From the NCBI GenBank assembly GCA_965212245.1, contig OZ243107.1, positions 62,001 to 126,000 on the forward strand: 64,000 nt of DNA, in the 5' to 3' direction. Both the position numbers and the translations under genes were made by a program. The notes beneath the pieces are model-generated. The model was not told where the DNA came from, searched no databases, and worked only from the letters and a program-made list of their open reading frames with translations. Below, in pieces: positions 49,854-59,058 of the stretch (the first letter of the stretch is position 1; each line of letters opens with the position of its first letter). This stretch comes from CAKZNE01 sp040222435. Lineage in GTDB: Bacteria > Bacteroidota > Bacteroidia > Flavobacteriales > Schleiferiaceae.

Positions 49854-51698
49854 TCAGGATATGGACAAACGCTGACTTTTTACCGATAAAATAAAAGACA
49901 GTACTCTGAAAAGTCCGTGATCATTTGCCTTATTCACATCTTTCAGATCCTTTAACAAAGTATCTTTCTTTATAATACCTCCCAGGCTATCCATTTCGGA
50001 CTCCAGATACGGTTGCACTTTATTCAACCATTCACCTTGTGGGGTATCAAATCCTATCTTCCTGGTTTGCCAGATCACTTCTTTGGGAATACTATTTTCA
50101 AAGGCTTTTCGCACTATGTGCTTGGTCCAGCCATTCTTTATTTTCTCCTGAGGTTTCAGGTTCAGCGAGAAGTTAACCAGCCTCTGCGCCAAATGAGGTA
50201 CCCTTGATTCCACGCTATGATACATGGAATTACGATCTGCATAGCGCAAGAGGCGCGGAAGGATAAACCGGTTCAATTCATCTACCTGTTTTTCGGCAAT
50301 ACCCTTAATGGAATAAAAGTCAGCTACTGCGTCTTCGTCAAAATTGGAGAGGTATTCCCGATCTACATACTTACTAAATTCATTGAGTTTTTTGGCTTTT
50401 ACCAGCTTATATGAATTAAAGTACAGGTTACTGAGTATGGGATAGATCAGTGACATTTCCTGTCTCTTTACCGCCCAGTACCACTCCCTTAGCATACCAT
50501 CAATCCTGAAATTCATGAGGTTTTGAAGAATAATCCGCTGTGCCAGGCGGGGATAACCGATATACAATTCATCTCCACCCTGACCATCCAACATTACTTT
50601 GCAACCTTCTTTACGGGCGGCTTTCATAATGTTATACTGTGCAAAAATGGAAAGTGAACCGAATGGTTCTTCCATATATTCTACCAACGATTTAAAATCT
50701 TCCTGAAAAGACTCAAAGGTAAATTCCGTAGGAAGCCACTGAAGGCCTGCGTTGTTGGCAATACGTGAAGCAAATTCCGATTCGTCATTCTCAAAGCCGG
50801 GTGCCACATAGGTCAAAGCTTTAACCTGGCCTTTCTTTTCCTGTAATTCACCGGCACATACAGCAATAATACCGGAATCTATTCCGCCAGATAAGCTGGT
50901 TCCTACCTGCACATCAGACCGCAATTGCCTTTTAACCACATCACTCATTAGCGCTCTGTAGCCTTCCGGAGTAGGTGGAAAATCAGTTGAGTCCGGGCTT
51001 GATGGGTTAAAATACCGGTTTACCTGGCATTTGAAGTTGTTGAGATCAATGGTAAGACTATGCCCGGGTTGTAATTGCTGAATGTTATTGAAAAATGTTT
51101 GATCAGAAAAGTCAGACATTCCGAACAGTAAAAAGGTACTGGCCTGTTGATTATTTACACCATTAGCCGAAGATTTCATCTTCCGGATCACTTTTGGCTC
51201 TGAAGAGAATACCAGACCGGTTTCATCCAGAAAATAATACAGCGGCTTTATACCCATATGGTCTCTGAACAGATGCACTTTATTGGTTTTCTGATCATAA
51301 ATAGCACCGGCAAACATTCCCTCCAAATGCCTGAACATCTGCATACCGTGCTCCAGGTACATCTCCAATAAAACTTCCGTATCTGAATTACTTCTGTATT
51401 CTCTGTTGCTCAGCTGAGACCGTAATTCTATATAATTATAAATTTCTCCGTTAAACACAATCGTTGTTTCCTTATCACGGGAATAGAACGGCTGATTGGC
51501 TGAGGTGCTCAAATCTATAATGGCCAGGCGTGTGTGTACAAATTCAATGGCGGTTGTTCTGGCCTCCCAGCGGGCATAACCGTATGAATCAGGGCCCCGG
51601 TGACTTAACAGCTGAGATGCGTTTTCAACAAATTGTTGTTTCTCCTCACCGTCCAGTAGGCGTCCTTCAAAATCAATGTAACCCGCTATTCCGCACAT
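49854..51698 (-). CDS. asnB: Asparagine synthase (glutamine-hydrolysing) within a glycan operon
   Basis: 614 residues. The N-terminal glutaminase starts MCGIAGYIDF, so Cys2 is the nucleophile after Met removal. The C-terminal synthetase has the pyrophosphatase loop SGGIDSGI (about residue 265) and EEPFGSLSIFAQY. In polysaccharide loci such enzymes often amidate uronic acids rather than make free asparagine, and this operon also makes uronic acids, so that is likely. It overlaps the neighbouring GT4 gene by 13 bases. Confidence 0.88.
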   Translation of the reverse strand: MCGIAGYIDFEGRLLDGEEKQQFVENASQLLSHRGPDSYGYARWEARTTAIEFVHTRLAIIDLSTSANQPFYSRDKETTIVFNGEIYNYIELRSQLSNREYRSNSDTEVLLEMYLEHGMQMFRHLEGMFAGAIYDQKTNKVHLFRDHMGIKPLYYFLDETGLVFSSEPKVIRKMKSSANGVNNQQASTFLLFGMSDFSDQTFFNNIQQLQPGHSLTIDLNNFKCQVNRYFNPSSPDSTDFPPTPEGYRALMSDVVKRQLRSDVQVGTSLSGGIDSGIIAVCAGELQEKKGQVKALTYVAPGFENDESEFASRIANNAGLQWLPTEFTFESFQEDFKSLVEYMEEPFGSLSIFAQYNIMKAARKEGCKVMLDGQGGDELYIGYPRLAQRIILQNLMNFRIDGMLREWYWAVKRQEMSLIYPILSNLYFNSYKLVKAKKLNEFSKYVDREYLSNFDEDAVADFYSIKGIAEKQVDELNRFILPRLLRYADRNSMYHSVESRVPHLAQRLVNFSLNLKPQEKIKNGWTKHIVRKAFENSIPKEVIWQTRKIGFDTPQGEWLNKVQPYLESEMDSLGGIIKKDTLLKDLKDVNKANDHGLFRVLSFILSVKSQRLSIS

Positions 51699-52846
51699 AT
51701 CTTTTTGTAAAAATTGAAATAATGTTGGACAAAATTTTCTGAGTTAAAATGAGCTTCAATATGAGCTCTGGCATTAATACTAAAGCGCTTGTAATTATCT
51801 TCATTCTGAGCCATCTCAAGAATGTGACCAGTAAGCTCAGGTATATTTCCGGCTTCAAATAAAAATCCGGTATGATTATCCCGTACGCTTTCAGGAATAC
51901 CACCCACCCTGGCACCTATCACTGGTTTTCCGCAGGCCTGGGCTTCCACTGATACATTGGGTAAACCATCTTGTCGGCTGGGTATAATTACGCAATCTGC
52001 CTTATGGTACTCTTCAATAACTTCTTTCTTACGAAGCGGCCCCAGGGCTATGAAATTTTTCAGATCTCTTGGATCGCAAAGCTTTTCTATTACCTCATCT
52101 ACTGCGTCCGGTCCTCCGAATCTGAGTTGAATACGGTCCAGGCCTTTTTGTGATACCTGTGTCCAGGCTTCCAAAAGATCAATGCCACCCTTCAGGTTTC
52201 GGCCTTCTTTAAATTTATAATTGGCCAGACCGCCCAGGTAAAGAAGTCTAAACTCTTTCTCTTGATTGTGCTCTGGCTGGAATTTAGAAAGATCAACACC
52301 CCGATATATGGTAGTACTCTTTCCCTGAAAATCCGGATAGTAGTTATTAAACAACTCTGCCAGCATATTACTGTTAAAACTGGCTCCGTCTAATTTGCGC
52401 TGCCAGTTTACAATCCACGGTTTGTTGCGATGATCATGTAATTCACTTACCAAATCTGTTCCGATAAACTGGGTTAACAGCTTCCAGTTGTAATGCTTTT
52501 TAATTTTACTGAACCACACCCCAATTTCGCCCTGTACGCAATGAACCAGATCATACTGTTTCAGCTCTTTATGCAAAAATGTCCTAATAAAAAAGGGGTA
52601 CCAGCTAAAATGAAAACTGGTCCAGTTTACCTGCCAAGCAGGAACAGTGGGAATGCTGATAACTATATAGTGGTACTCTTTACGTTTCTCTTTGTGAACA
52701 AGTTTACGCCCTGGCTTCCAGTACCTGAATTGAAGTACCGTAAGCTCCGTAACCTTCCCTATGGCTTTAGCTGCCACCTCGTTAAAAACACCACTCTGCG
52801 GATTATCGGGAGTTGGAAACCCCCCAACCGCCATCAGCACTTTCAT
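51686..52846 (-). CDS. Glycosyltransferase, GT4 family
   Basis: 386 residues. N-terminal lobe GGFPTPDNPQSGVFNEVAA; a middle loop with FIGTDLVSELHDHRNKPWIV; C-terminal lobe with LLYLGGLANYKFKEGRNL, ALGPLRKKEVIEEYHKADCV and the donor motif PSRQDGLPNVSVEAQACGKP (trailing E in EAQ). Overlaps on both sides mark it as part of the operon. Confidence 0.87.
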   Translation of the reverse strand: MKVLMAVGGFPTPDNPQSGVFNEVAAKAIGKVTELTVLQFRYWKPGRKLVHKEKRKEYHYIVISIPTVPAWQVNWTSFHFSWYPFFIRTFLHKELKQYDLVHCVQGEIGVWFSKIKKHYNWKLLTQFIGTDLVSELHDHRNKPWIVNWQRKLDGASFNSNMLAELFNNYYPDFQGKSTTIYRGVDLSKFQPEHNQEKEFRLLYLGGLANYKFKEGRNLKGGIDLLEAWTQVSQKGLDRIQLRFGGPDAVDEVIEKLCDPRDLKNFIALGPLRKKEVIEEYHKADCVIIPSRQDGLPNVSVEAQACGKPVIGARVGGIPESVRDNHTGFLFEAGNIPELTGHILEMAQNEDNYKRFSINARAHIEAHFNSENFVQHYFNFYKKICAE

Positions 52847-53814
52847 TTATATTCTTTTAAAACTTTACTTCTCACCATAATAGCCATGGCTCTTAAGCGA
52901 TTAAAGGTGCTGCTTTGATATTGGTCAAATCTTTCCGAATATGTCAGTAGCTCGCTATTGTTTTCCAGCTTACCAATTATCTCCAGCTGGATGGTATGCA
53001 AAGCATGATACTTCATACTGGCGATATAGGGTTTTTGCCCCTCAGTATCGCTTACATGATAGTTACTCCAAAATTTCCGGTCAAATTGTGGCATTATATA
53101 AAGTAAACCATCCAATATCTTTTTCTTTAAACCTGAAAGTTCACCCGTTAGCTGGTGGTATTCACTCAGGCCCAGTACCGCGAAAAGAGCTCCGTTCAGG
53201 GTATGACGTAAAGGTTTAAAAGGGTATTCTTCCAACCATATAAGATCATTGGAAATTATATACGCCACGCCTCCCTCCACATACTCTATTTCATAGGCTG
53301 GGAACATTTTCCCGGCTGCTTCAAGCCATTTCTTATCTCCGGTTAACTGGTAAAGGCGAATAAACAAGCAAGCTGCCTGCCCCTGGTCCATTGCGGATGC
53401 CACTCCGGTATGTGCAGCAGAACCTGGCTCGTAGGCTTTTAATAATAAACCCTTGCCGGTATTGTCTGCGGTATTAAGGATGTATTCCCCTTGTACCAGT
53501 GCTTCCTGTAGTGATGGGGCAGTACCAGTTCTTAAATGTTCTTGTACTTTGGCTATTCCGTAGGCCTGAATCATGGAGTTGGAATAAACCCAGTCTCCGT
53601 CTATCAACTGGATAGGCACCCCATCTTTATCAAAATTCCTGAAATGAATACCACTAAGCAGATGGTAAAAGTCTATAGGGTAATCCCAACACTTTTCAGC
53701 CAGCTCCGGTTTAATCTCGTCCGGTGAGGACAATTTGAAATAGGCTTCATCGGACTGTAAGTAAAGTAATCCCTTTTGAAGTAATTCTATATAATTCTTA
53801 ATTCTCTCCTTCAT
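52843..53814 (-). CDS. D-glucuronyl C5-epimerase-like protein (C-terminal domain family)
   Basis: 323 residues, mainly alpha-helical with repeat-like helices as in alpha/alpha barrels. Motifs AMDQGQAACLFIRLYQLTG, KAYEPGSAAHTGVASAMDQG, and FKPLRHTLNGALFAVLGL match the C5-epimerase C-terminal family, which turns glucuronic into iduronic acid in heparan-like or bacterial chains. Whether it acts on glucuronate here is inferred. It overlaps the GT4 gene by 4 bases; a 117-base gap precedes it. Confidence 0.75.
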   Translation of the reverse strand: MKERIKNYIELLQKGLLYLQSDEAYFKLSSPDEIKPELAEKCWDYPIDFYHLLSGIHFRNFDKDGVPIQLIDGDWVYSNSMIQAYGIAKVQEHLRTGTAPSLQEALVQGEYILNTADNTGKGLLLKAYEPGSAAHTGVASAMDQGQAACLFIRLYQLTGDKKWLEAAGKMFPAYEIEYVEGGVAYIISNDLIWLEEYPFKPLRHTLNGALFAVLGLSEYHQLTGELSGLKKKILDGLLYIMPQFDRKFWSNYHVSDTEGQKPYIASMKYHALHTIQLEIIGKLENNSELLTYSERFDQYQSSTFNRLRAMAIMVRSKVLKEYK

Positions 53815-53931
53815 AAAGGCAATGTAACTATTGCTTTAAGTGGCAAATCGCATTTTTGAACGGCCTTGTTTTCCAGAATAATTTTGGGGGCCGGGGAACT
53901 CATCTTTTAAATATGTCTACCCACTGAGGGT

Positions 53932-55239
53932 TTAACTTTCTAATTTTCGTAAAACCAGTGGCTGCTTACCTCTCCCGGTTTTTTCAATTTCATCCACCAG
54001 CTTGAATTCGATTTTCACACTGCCGCCCAAACGCTTTTTTAAGTGGTTCTCAATAAGTTCTAATTCTTCCCCGGTACCAGCAGTACTATAGTCATGAAAA
54101 ACAATAATCTTGTCTTCCTTTTTTTGAATAAATTGTAACTGCCCGGTTAAGGTGAGGTCTTTCAAAAAACCAGACAACTGAGTGGCTTGCAGCTTTCGGC
54201 CTTCATCCCCGGAAAGAAAATCCTGAGACCGTCCGATGAGTTTGGAAATATACTGAGACCCTCTGCCGCAAGAACATGCCTCACTGCTTAGCACACCAAT
54301 GTCACCCAGTTTATAACGGATTAATGGCATGGCTATATTATCAAGGTCAGTAACCAAAAGATCTCCGGGTTCATCAATTACAGGTTTTCCGTTTTCGTCC
54401 ACCGTTTCTACAATTACGTGTTCTTCGCATACATGTAGATTCTGGTGTTCACACTCAAAGGCGATGGCACCTATTTCATTACACCCGTAGTAGGTATATA
54501 CTTTACCATGATAATGTTCTTCAAGTGCCTTACGCTGGTGATCATATAACATTTCGCCAGTGGAAATGATAACAGGGATGGAAATATCCTTCTTATTGCT
54601 GGTAGCTTCCATAGAAGCCAGTAAGCCGGTTGCAAAACCTTCCAGAGTTTTCGGTTTAAACTGGCTGATCATCTTTGATACGGCATCCATATCTTCTTTT
54701 GAACTGGGGAAGGCATCACCTATTTTCTTGTTTCCCATCCGCATCCTGAGGTTACCCAAAAATGAAGCACTACCAAAAGAGAACAGGTGCACACCGCGTA
54801 CTCCCGGAGCAGCTCCCCATGAAATCCTGGCCCGCCAAAGTGCGGCTCTTATGATCTCATCACATTCTATACTCCTTCTTATGGTAAGAGGATAACCAGT
54901 GGTTCCACCGGTAGTGGCTACAATGTATTCCTCTACTTCTGCAGACCACATTTCTTCTCCCCTCTCTTTGGCTATTTTTTTGGTAAGGATGGGCATTTTG
55001 GAAAGCCTGCTCTGCTTAAACTCCTCCTCAGTTATCTCTCTAATGACTTCTGACCAATAGGGCACCGTGTTCTTAGCAACTTTTTCAAGCGCCTTATATT
55101 TGGTAAACTGAAAATTCAATATTTCCTCTCTGCCCAGAAATTCGGTCTTTTTCAATTGCTTCAAATGCCTGATGGTTCCCTGATAATGATTAAGGGAAAG
55201 TGCAGCCAGGCTGATTTTATCGGAAAGGCTTAATATCAT
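53932..55239 (-). CDS. CapK/PaaK-like adenylate-forming enzyme
   Basis: About 435 residues from the ATG at 55239 (MILSLSDKISLAAL); the longer frame overlaps the upstream polymerase and is rejected. ATP-binding loop TTGGTTGYPLT, YYGCNEIGAIAFEC (adenylate site), a cysteine cluster (CSCGRGSQYISKLIGRSQD) and a C-terminal swivel domain match the phenylacetate-CoA ligase/CapK superfamily. In capsule loci these enzymes are thought to transfer an acyl or amino-acid group to the glycan; the substrate is unknown. It starts 11 bases after the polymerase stop. Confidence 0.82.
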   Translation of the reverse strand: MILSLSDKISLAALSLNHYQGTIRHLKQLKKTEFLGREEILNFQFTKYKALEKVAKNTVPYWSEVIREITEEEFKQSRLSKMPILTKKIAKERGEEMWSAEVEEYIVATTGGTTGYPLTIRRSIECDEIIRAALWRARISWGAAPGVRGVHLFSFGSASFLGNLRMRMGNKKIGDAFPSSKEDMDAVSKMISQFKPKTLEGFATGLLASMEATSNKKDISIPVIISTGEMLYDHQRKALEEHYHGKVYTYYGCNEIGAIAFECEHQNLHVCEEHVIVETVDENGKPVIDEPGDLLVTDLDNIAMPLIRYKLGDIGVLSSEACSCGRGSQYISKLIGRSQDFLSGDEGRKLQATQLSGFLKDLTLTGQLQFIQKKEDKIIVFHDYSTAGTGEELELIENHLKKRLGGSVKIEFKLVDEIEKTGRGKQPLVLRKLES

Positions 55240-55250
55240 GATTCTATTTA

Positions 55251-56597
55251 CTAAGTAGTTGGCTTCAATTGGTTGGGTGGAGTTGAAGCGGCTGGTGCAT
55301 ACTTTTGATAATGCATATTTATTATGGCATATGAAATACCTACCATTACCCAAAAACCACGGTCAAATAAGAAGATTAGTCCTCCGAAAAAACCCATGAT
55401 GATCAACGAGAGGAATATAGAAAATATAGCGGCAGCCAGCAGTTTCGAGCTTCGGGGTAAATAGGGCTTTCGGAAAAACCTGAATACCGTAAAAAAGAAT
55501 CCGGTTAATAAGATGAGGGATGCTACAATACCAAAAAGACCGGTTTCTCCAACAATAACACTTATTGTATCATGCGCTCCATAATGCTGATTCAAAACTA
55601 CATTGGTTCTGTATAAACCCACACCCGTAAGAGGATAATCAAACAGTAGGTTCACCGCATCTTTTTGCTGGTTCTTTCTAAAGTCATTTCTCTGATCAAA
55701 ACGTTCTGCGGAATAATCATCATTATCAACATTTAAGAGCCTGCTTCTGGTACCTTCAGGGGCCAGGGCATATAAACTCCAGGCACCGATAAATATGATA
55801 ACTGCAGCCGGAGCGATGTACTTGGTATAGCCTCTAATAAAAAACAACACTATTATCAGAAAGATGCCGCTGGCTATTAATATACCGTAAAAGTTGGTTC
55901 TTGAGGCTGAAAGCACCAGGCCCATAAACGAAATAGCCAAGGGTATTAAAATAAGTTTATTCTTAGCCTGGTTATGAATTAGAAACAGGAACGAAGAAAG
56001 TATACCAATCCGGCCTAAAATACCCAACGAGTTGGTTCCCCCTCCCAAGGCATCAGCCCGCACCAGGTTCAATTCTTCATTTACCACGGATGGCGCCTCG
56101 GCCCCAAAAACTGAGAACAAATCAATCCCCACCATAAAAGCTGCAGCAGGAAGAGAGGCCATAGCCCCTGAAATGGCAAATACAAACAGGATGGCGTCCA
56201 GTCTTTTCTCATTCGTTAAAATGTTTTCCAGCATCAGGGCCAATAATACCAAAAGCAAAATAGTACTAAAACCATCATAGGCCTTTGCAGCACCTGTAGA
56301 TAAAGTCCATGAAAGTGTACCCATAAATAAGGCGAGAATCAACCAAGTGGCATTTTTCAAAAACCTTGATTTACGCAGCCTTTTCACCGCTGAAGGTGTA
56401 CGAACCAGGTATATAAACCAAATAAGGAAGGTAACTACCCCCATTATTCGTCCTACTTGAATCGATTCAAGGTTAAATAAAGGTTCTATCGGCCTTAAAA
56501 ACAAAACGATCAAAATACCCCATAGTGGGTCCTTAAAGGTTTTATAAACAACATACAGAAGAAGAGGAAAAGCCAGCAGGGCTATAATAATTGCCAT
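55251..56597 (-). CDS. wzy: O-antigen polymerase/ligase family membrane protein (Wzy/WaaL-like)
   Basis: 448 residues with about ten to twelve hydrophobic helices and a large extracellular loop between about 300 and 370 with DYPLTGVGLYRTN and HDTISVIVGETGLFG, typical of the WaaL/Wzy family. In a cluster with a PGT and several glycosyltransferases it most likely polymerises repeat units. No flippase (Wzx) lies in the window. It precedes the CapK-like gene by 11 bases. Confidence 0.85.
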   Translation of the reverse strand: MAIIIALLAFPLLLYVVYKTFKDPLWGILIVLFLRPIEPLFNLESIQVGRIMGVVTFLIWFIYLVRTPSAVKRLRKSRFLKNATWLILALFMGTLSWTLSTGAAKAYDGFSTILLLVLLALMLENILTNEKRLDAILFVFAISGAMASLPAAAFMVGIDLFSVFGAEAPSVVNEELNLVRADALGGGTNSLGILGRIGILSSFLFLIHNQAKNKLILIPLAISFMGLVLSASRTNFYGILIASGIFLIIVLFFIRGYTKYIAPAAVIIFIGAWSLYALAPEGTRSRLLNVDNDDYSAERFDQRNDFRKNQQKDAVNLLFDYPLTGVGLYRTNVVLNQHYGAHDTISVIVGETGLFGIVASLILLTGFFFTVFRFFRKPYLPRSSKLLAAAIFSIFLSLIIMGFFGGLIFLFDRGFWVMVGISYAIINMHYQKYAPAASTPPNQLKPTT

Positions 56598-56665
56598 ATC
56601 TATCTTATCTCTTTGAAATTTTTGACACCGAAATAACCCTCTCTATTCTCATCATCCCTTTCTTC

Positions 56666-57730
56666 TTAATCACCGATCATTACAATTTTAGCGTCCGCTT
56701 CAATAGTATCATAAATTTTTGAAACCCAATTCACCGTTTCTCTCCCTTTGCTATGTATTGAATTTGAAGATACCCTATAAGACACCAGGTTAATATCTGC
56801 CGGCACTACCTGACTAAGGTTTAACAATGCACTGGTAAATAAGCCCAGGATATAAGCCGGCTTTTTATCCATAAGTAACAATTCAATTTCCAGTGGGTAT
56901 TCGTTTCTTACAATGGTATAATGAAAATCCGCAGTATTCTGAAATTCCGGGGGATGAGCTTCACCCCGGTGAGGCATATAAACTATATTTTTCACCCCTC
57001 TTTCTTTAAGCCAGACAATTGAGTTAGAGATAGCCTCTTTAAAATCACTTGCCGTGATCATTTCCTTATCCACAATATTGGAGCCTATCAGTATGGCAGA
57101 TTCTTGGTCTACCACAGAATTCTTTATAACTGACTTGGCCAAAGGATACTCATTAGCGGTAACCTGATCCCCTTCAGGAGACTGGGATACTTTACTATTG
57201 GTAAAGAAGTGTATATTTTTAACCGAAGGCTTAAGTGGTGGAAAAACACCGTTTTTTAAATACTCTACCAAAAAGTTAAGATCATTTTTTACATGATACT
57301 TCCTGTGGAAGGTTCCTGCAATACGGGTATTAAGAATATCCAGAGAGGCAGTTCCATCATCAACAGCTACCAGGTTTACTTCCCCGCTATTGTTAAAATT
57401 TCGAAGTAAAATGGAATAAATGAGCGGATCGGTCAAATTACCCAACACCAGCTCTGTAAAACGTCCCTTCTTTAAAAACCGTAAGATCTGGTTTACAGGG
57501 CTGTCTTTATTCAGCACACTGGAAGATAAACCGCTGAACTGCGAAGTATCTATTAACAGCGTTTCTTCAAAATCAAAATCATAAAAAACCTTATCCCTCA
57601 AATCCGTGATCTGCTTATGATACATACTGGCTATTATCAATGCTTTAGCACCATTCCTGCCTTCGTAACGCAGGTATTCAAGGGCGTTCCACAGCTGGGT
57701 ATTATTTCTGATAATAAGACAGGTAGACAT
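56666..57730 (-). CDS. Polysialyltransferase-like glycosyltransferase (GT-B, POLYST-like)
   Basis: 354 residues. The start CLIIRNNTQLWNALEYL, then VAVDDGTASLDIL (D/E-D-G motif), YMPHRGEAHPPEF (conserved His) and GLFTSALLNLSQV (Ser/Thr motif) match the pattern of alpha-2,8-polysialyltransferases and related GT52-like enzymes, which use CMP-activated keto-acid sugars. This would fit the CMP-synthetase-like gene two genes upstream. Family link is by pattern and not certain. Confidence 0.7.
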   Translation of the reverse strand: MSTCLIIRNNTQLWNALEYLRYEGRNGAKALIIASMYHKQITDLRDKVFYDFDFEETLLIDTSQFSGLSSSVLNKDSPVNQILRFLKKGRFTELVLGNLTDPLIYSILLRNFNNSGEVNLVAVDDGTASLDILNTRIAGTFHRKYHVKNDLNFLVEYLKNGVFPPLKPSVKNIHFFTNSKVSQSPEGDQVTANEYPLAKSVIKNSVVDQESAILIGSNIVDKEMITASDFKEAISNSIVWLKERGVKNIVYMPHRGEAHPPEFQNTADFHYTIVRNEYPLEIELLLMDKKPAYILGLFTSALLNLSQVVPADINLVSYRVSSNSIHSKGRETVNWVSKIYDTIEADAKIVMIGD

Positions 57731-57776
57731 TTATTTTGATTGAAAGTAAATAGCTTTCTAAACGGACCGAAGTTTT

Positions 57777-58376
57777 TTATAAGGTGCCGTGGTAGTTGTA
57801 CGGAATAAAACGGATACCATTGGTTTCTGCTGCTTCCTTATCATTCACAGAATCTCCTATCAGACAGCACTCATTTTTATCGGCTTGCTCCAGTTCCAGC
57901 AGCAACTCCACTAGTTTCTTTTTAGGTACGGGAGACCCGTACACCCCATTAAAATACCTGGCAATATCCAGTTTTTCCGTAAGATATCTAAGTTCAGTTT
58001 GATCCGACCCTGATACGATAAACTGTCGGGTAGCGGGCTTTTCCTTCTTTACCCATTGCATGGCTTCATTTATCAGCAGGTCAGGATTCACCAGCAGACT
58101 CTTCATAACACTGGAGAACTGGCTGGCCAGATCATTGATCTCATCATCTTTAACCGGTCTTTTCAAAATGTTCTCAATGAAGTACCGGAACTTATTGTAT
58201 CTGGATAAACCTCCGTTTCTGCGGTGATAGGCTAAAAGCTCTTCAACCTGGGCTTCAGGGTATTCTTTTAAAACCTTTTCAAAGCCTTTGTCCCGGATAG
58301 ACATAGAGTCCATTATCACTCCATCAAAATCCCAAAAGATGAATTTATACTGACTTAATAGCTCAATCTCATTCAT
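57777..58376 (-). CDS. HAD-superfamily phosphatase in the keto-sugar gene set
   Basis: 199 residues. HAD motif I FWDFDGVIMDSM (Asp16, Asp18), motif II IVSGSDQTEL, motif III Lys in PKKKLVELL and motif IV LIGDSVNDKEAA. It has a small helical cap. Placed between a CMP-sugar-synthetase-like gene (8-base overlap) and a sialyltransferase-like gene, it could dephosphorylate an ulosonate phosphate, as KdsC or NeuAc-9-P phosphatase do in other pathways. Substrate inferred. Confidence 0.82.
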   Translation of the reverse strand: MNEIELLSQYKFIFWDFDGVIMDSMSIRDKGFEKVLKEYPEAQVEELLAYHRRNGGLSRYNKFRYFIENILKRPVKDDEINDLASQFSSVMKSLLVNPDLLINEAMQWVKKEKPATRQFIVSGSDQTELRYLTEKLDIARYFNGVYGSPVPKKKLVELLLELEQADKNECCLIGDSVNDKEAAETNGIRFIPYNYHGTL

Positions 58377-59055
58377 AAAACTTCAGCATTCCTTTAGCAA
58401 ATTCATAATCTTCCCACTCATCAATATCAATTCCGGACATCTTAGAAACCACGTGCTTATAAGGGTTTGGACCGATAAAGTATTCACGTTTAAGTATCTC
58501 TTCCTTTGGCATCATATAAAGGCCATTGGTAACACGGTATATATCCGGTAAATCCTGACTGATGGTATGGTTCTTATCCGCCTGATAATTCAGGGGTGCA
58601 TCCTTATTCCACAAATATTCTTTTATAAGATTGACTGAAATAAGGGAGTCAAAATTATGCTTTTCGGCTACTTCCTCCATAAAGCGTTCAAAGGCTTCTT
58701 TATATTCAGCCGGCTTCATTAGCGGAACTACCACCGTAACCCAGGCAATATGTTTGCGGGGAATCTCTTTTACAATACCGGTAATTACTTCTGAAAAGGT
58801 AGCCTCATGGCCCTTACAGAGGTAAGGATCACGATGATGGATGCTTACCCCGCGTTCCGTAGCCATCTGTTTTAAGCGTTCAGAGTCGGTACTTACAAAG
58901 ATGTTCTCCGGCTTTATAACCTCTTTCAACTGTTCCAGCTTCCATTCTAAAAGGTTCATCCCTCCGGTAAAGGGCAAAACCACTTTGTCTTTGATACGGG
59001 TACTCCCCTCTCGAACGGGAATGACCACGCCAATATCATTAAAGTTGTTATTCAT
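58369..59055 (-). CDS. CMP-sugar synthetase-like nucleotidyltransferase (NeuA/KdsB-related, divergent)
   Basis: 228 residues. The N-terminus IGVVIPVREGSTRIKDKVVLP corresponds to the nucleotide loop of CMP-NeuAc and CMP-Kdo synthetases, followed by IFVSTDSERLKQMATERG and a C-terminal GIDIDEWEDYEFA metal site. The usual QPTSPLR-type pyrimidine segment is replaced by TVVVPLMKPAEYKEA, so the nucleotide or sugar may differ. It is 3 bases after the aldolase and overlaps the HAD gene by 8. Confidence 0.78.
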   Translation of the reverse strand: MNNNFNDIGVVIPVREGSTRIKDKVVLPFTGGMNLLEWKLEQLKEVIKPENIFVSTDSERLKQMATERGVSIHHRDPYLCKGHEATFSEVITGIVKEIPRKHIAWVTVVVPLMKPAEYKEAFERFMEEVAEKHNFDSLISVNLIKEYLWNKDAPLNYQADKNHTISQDLPDIYRVTNGLYMMPKEEILKREYFIGPNPYKHVVSKMSGIDIDEWEDYEFAKGMLKFYE

Positions 59056-59058
59056 GAT

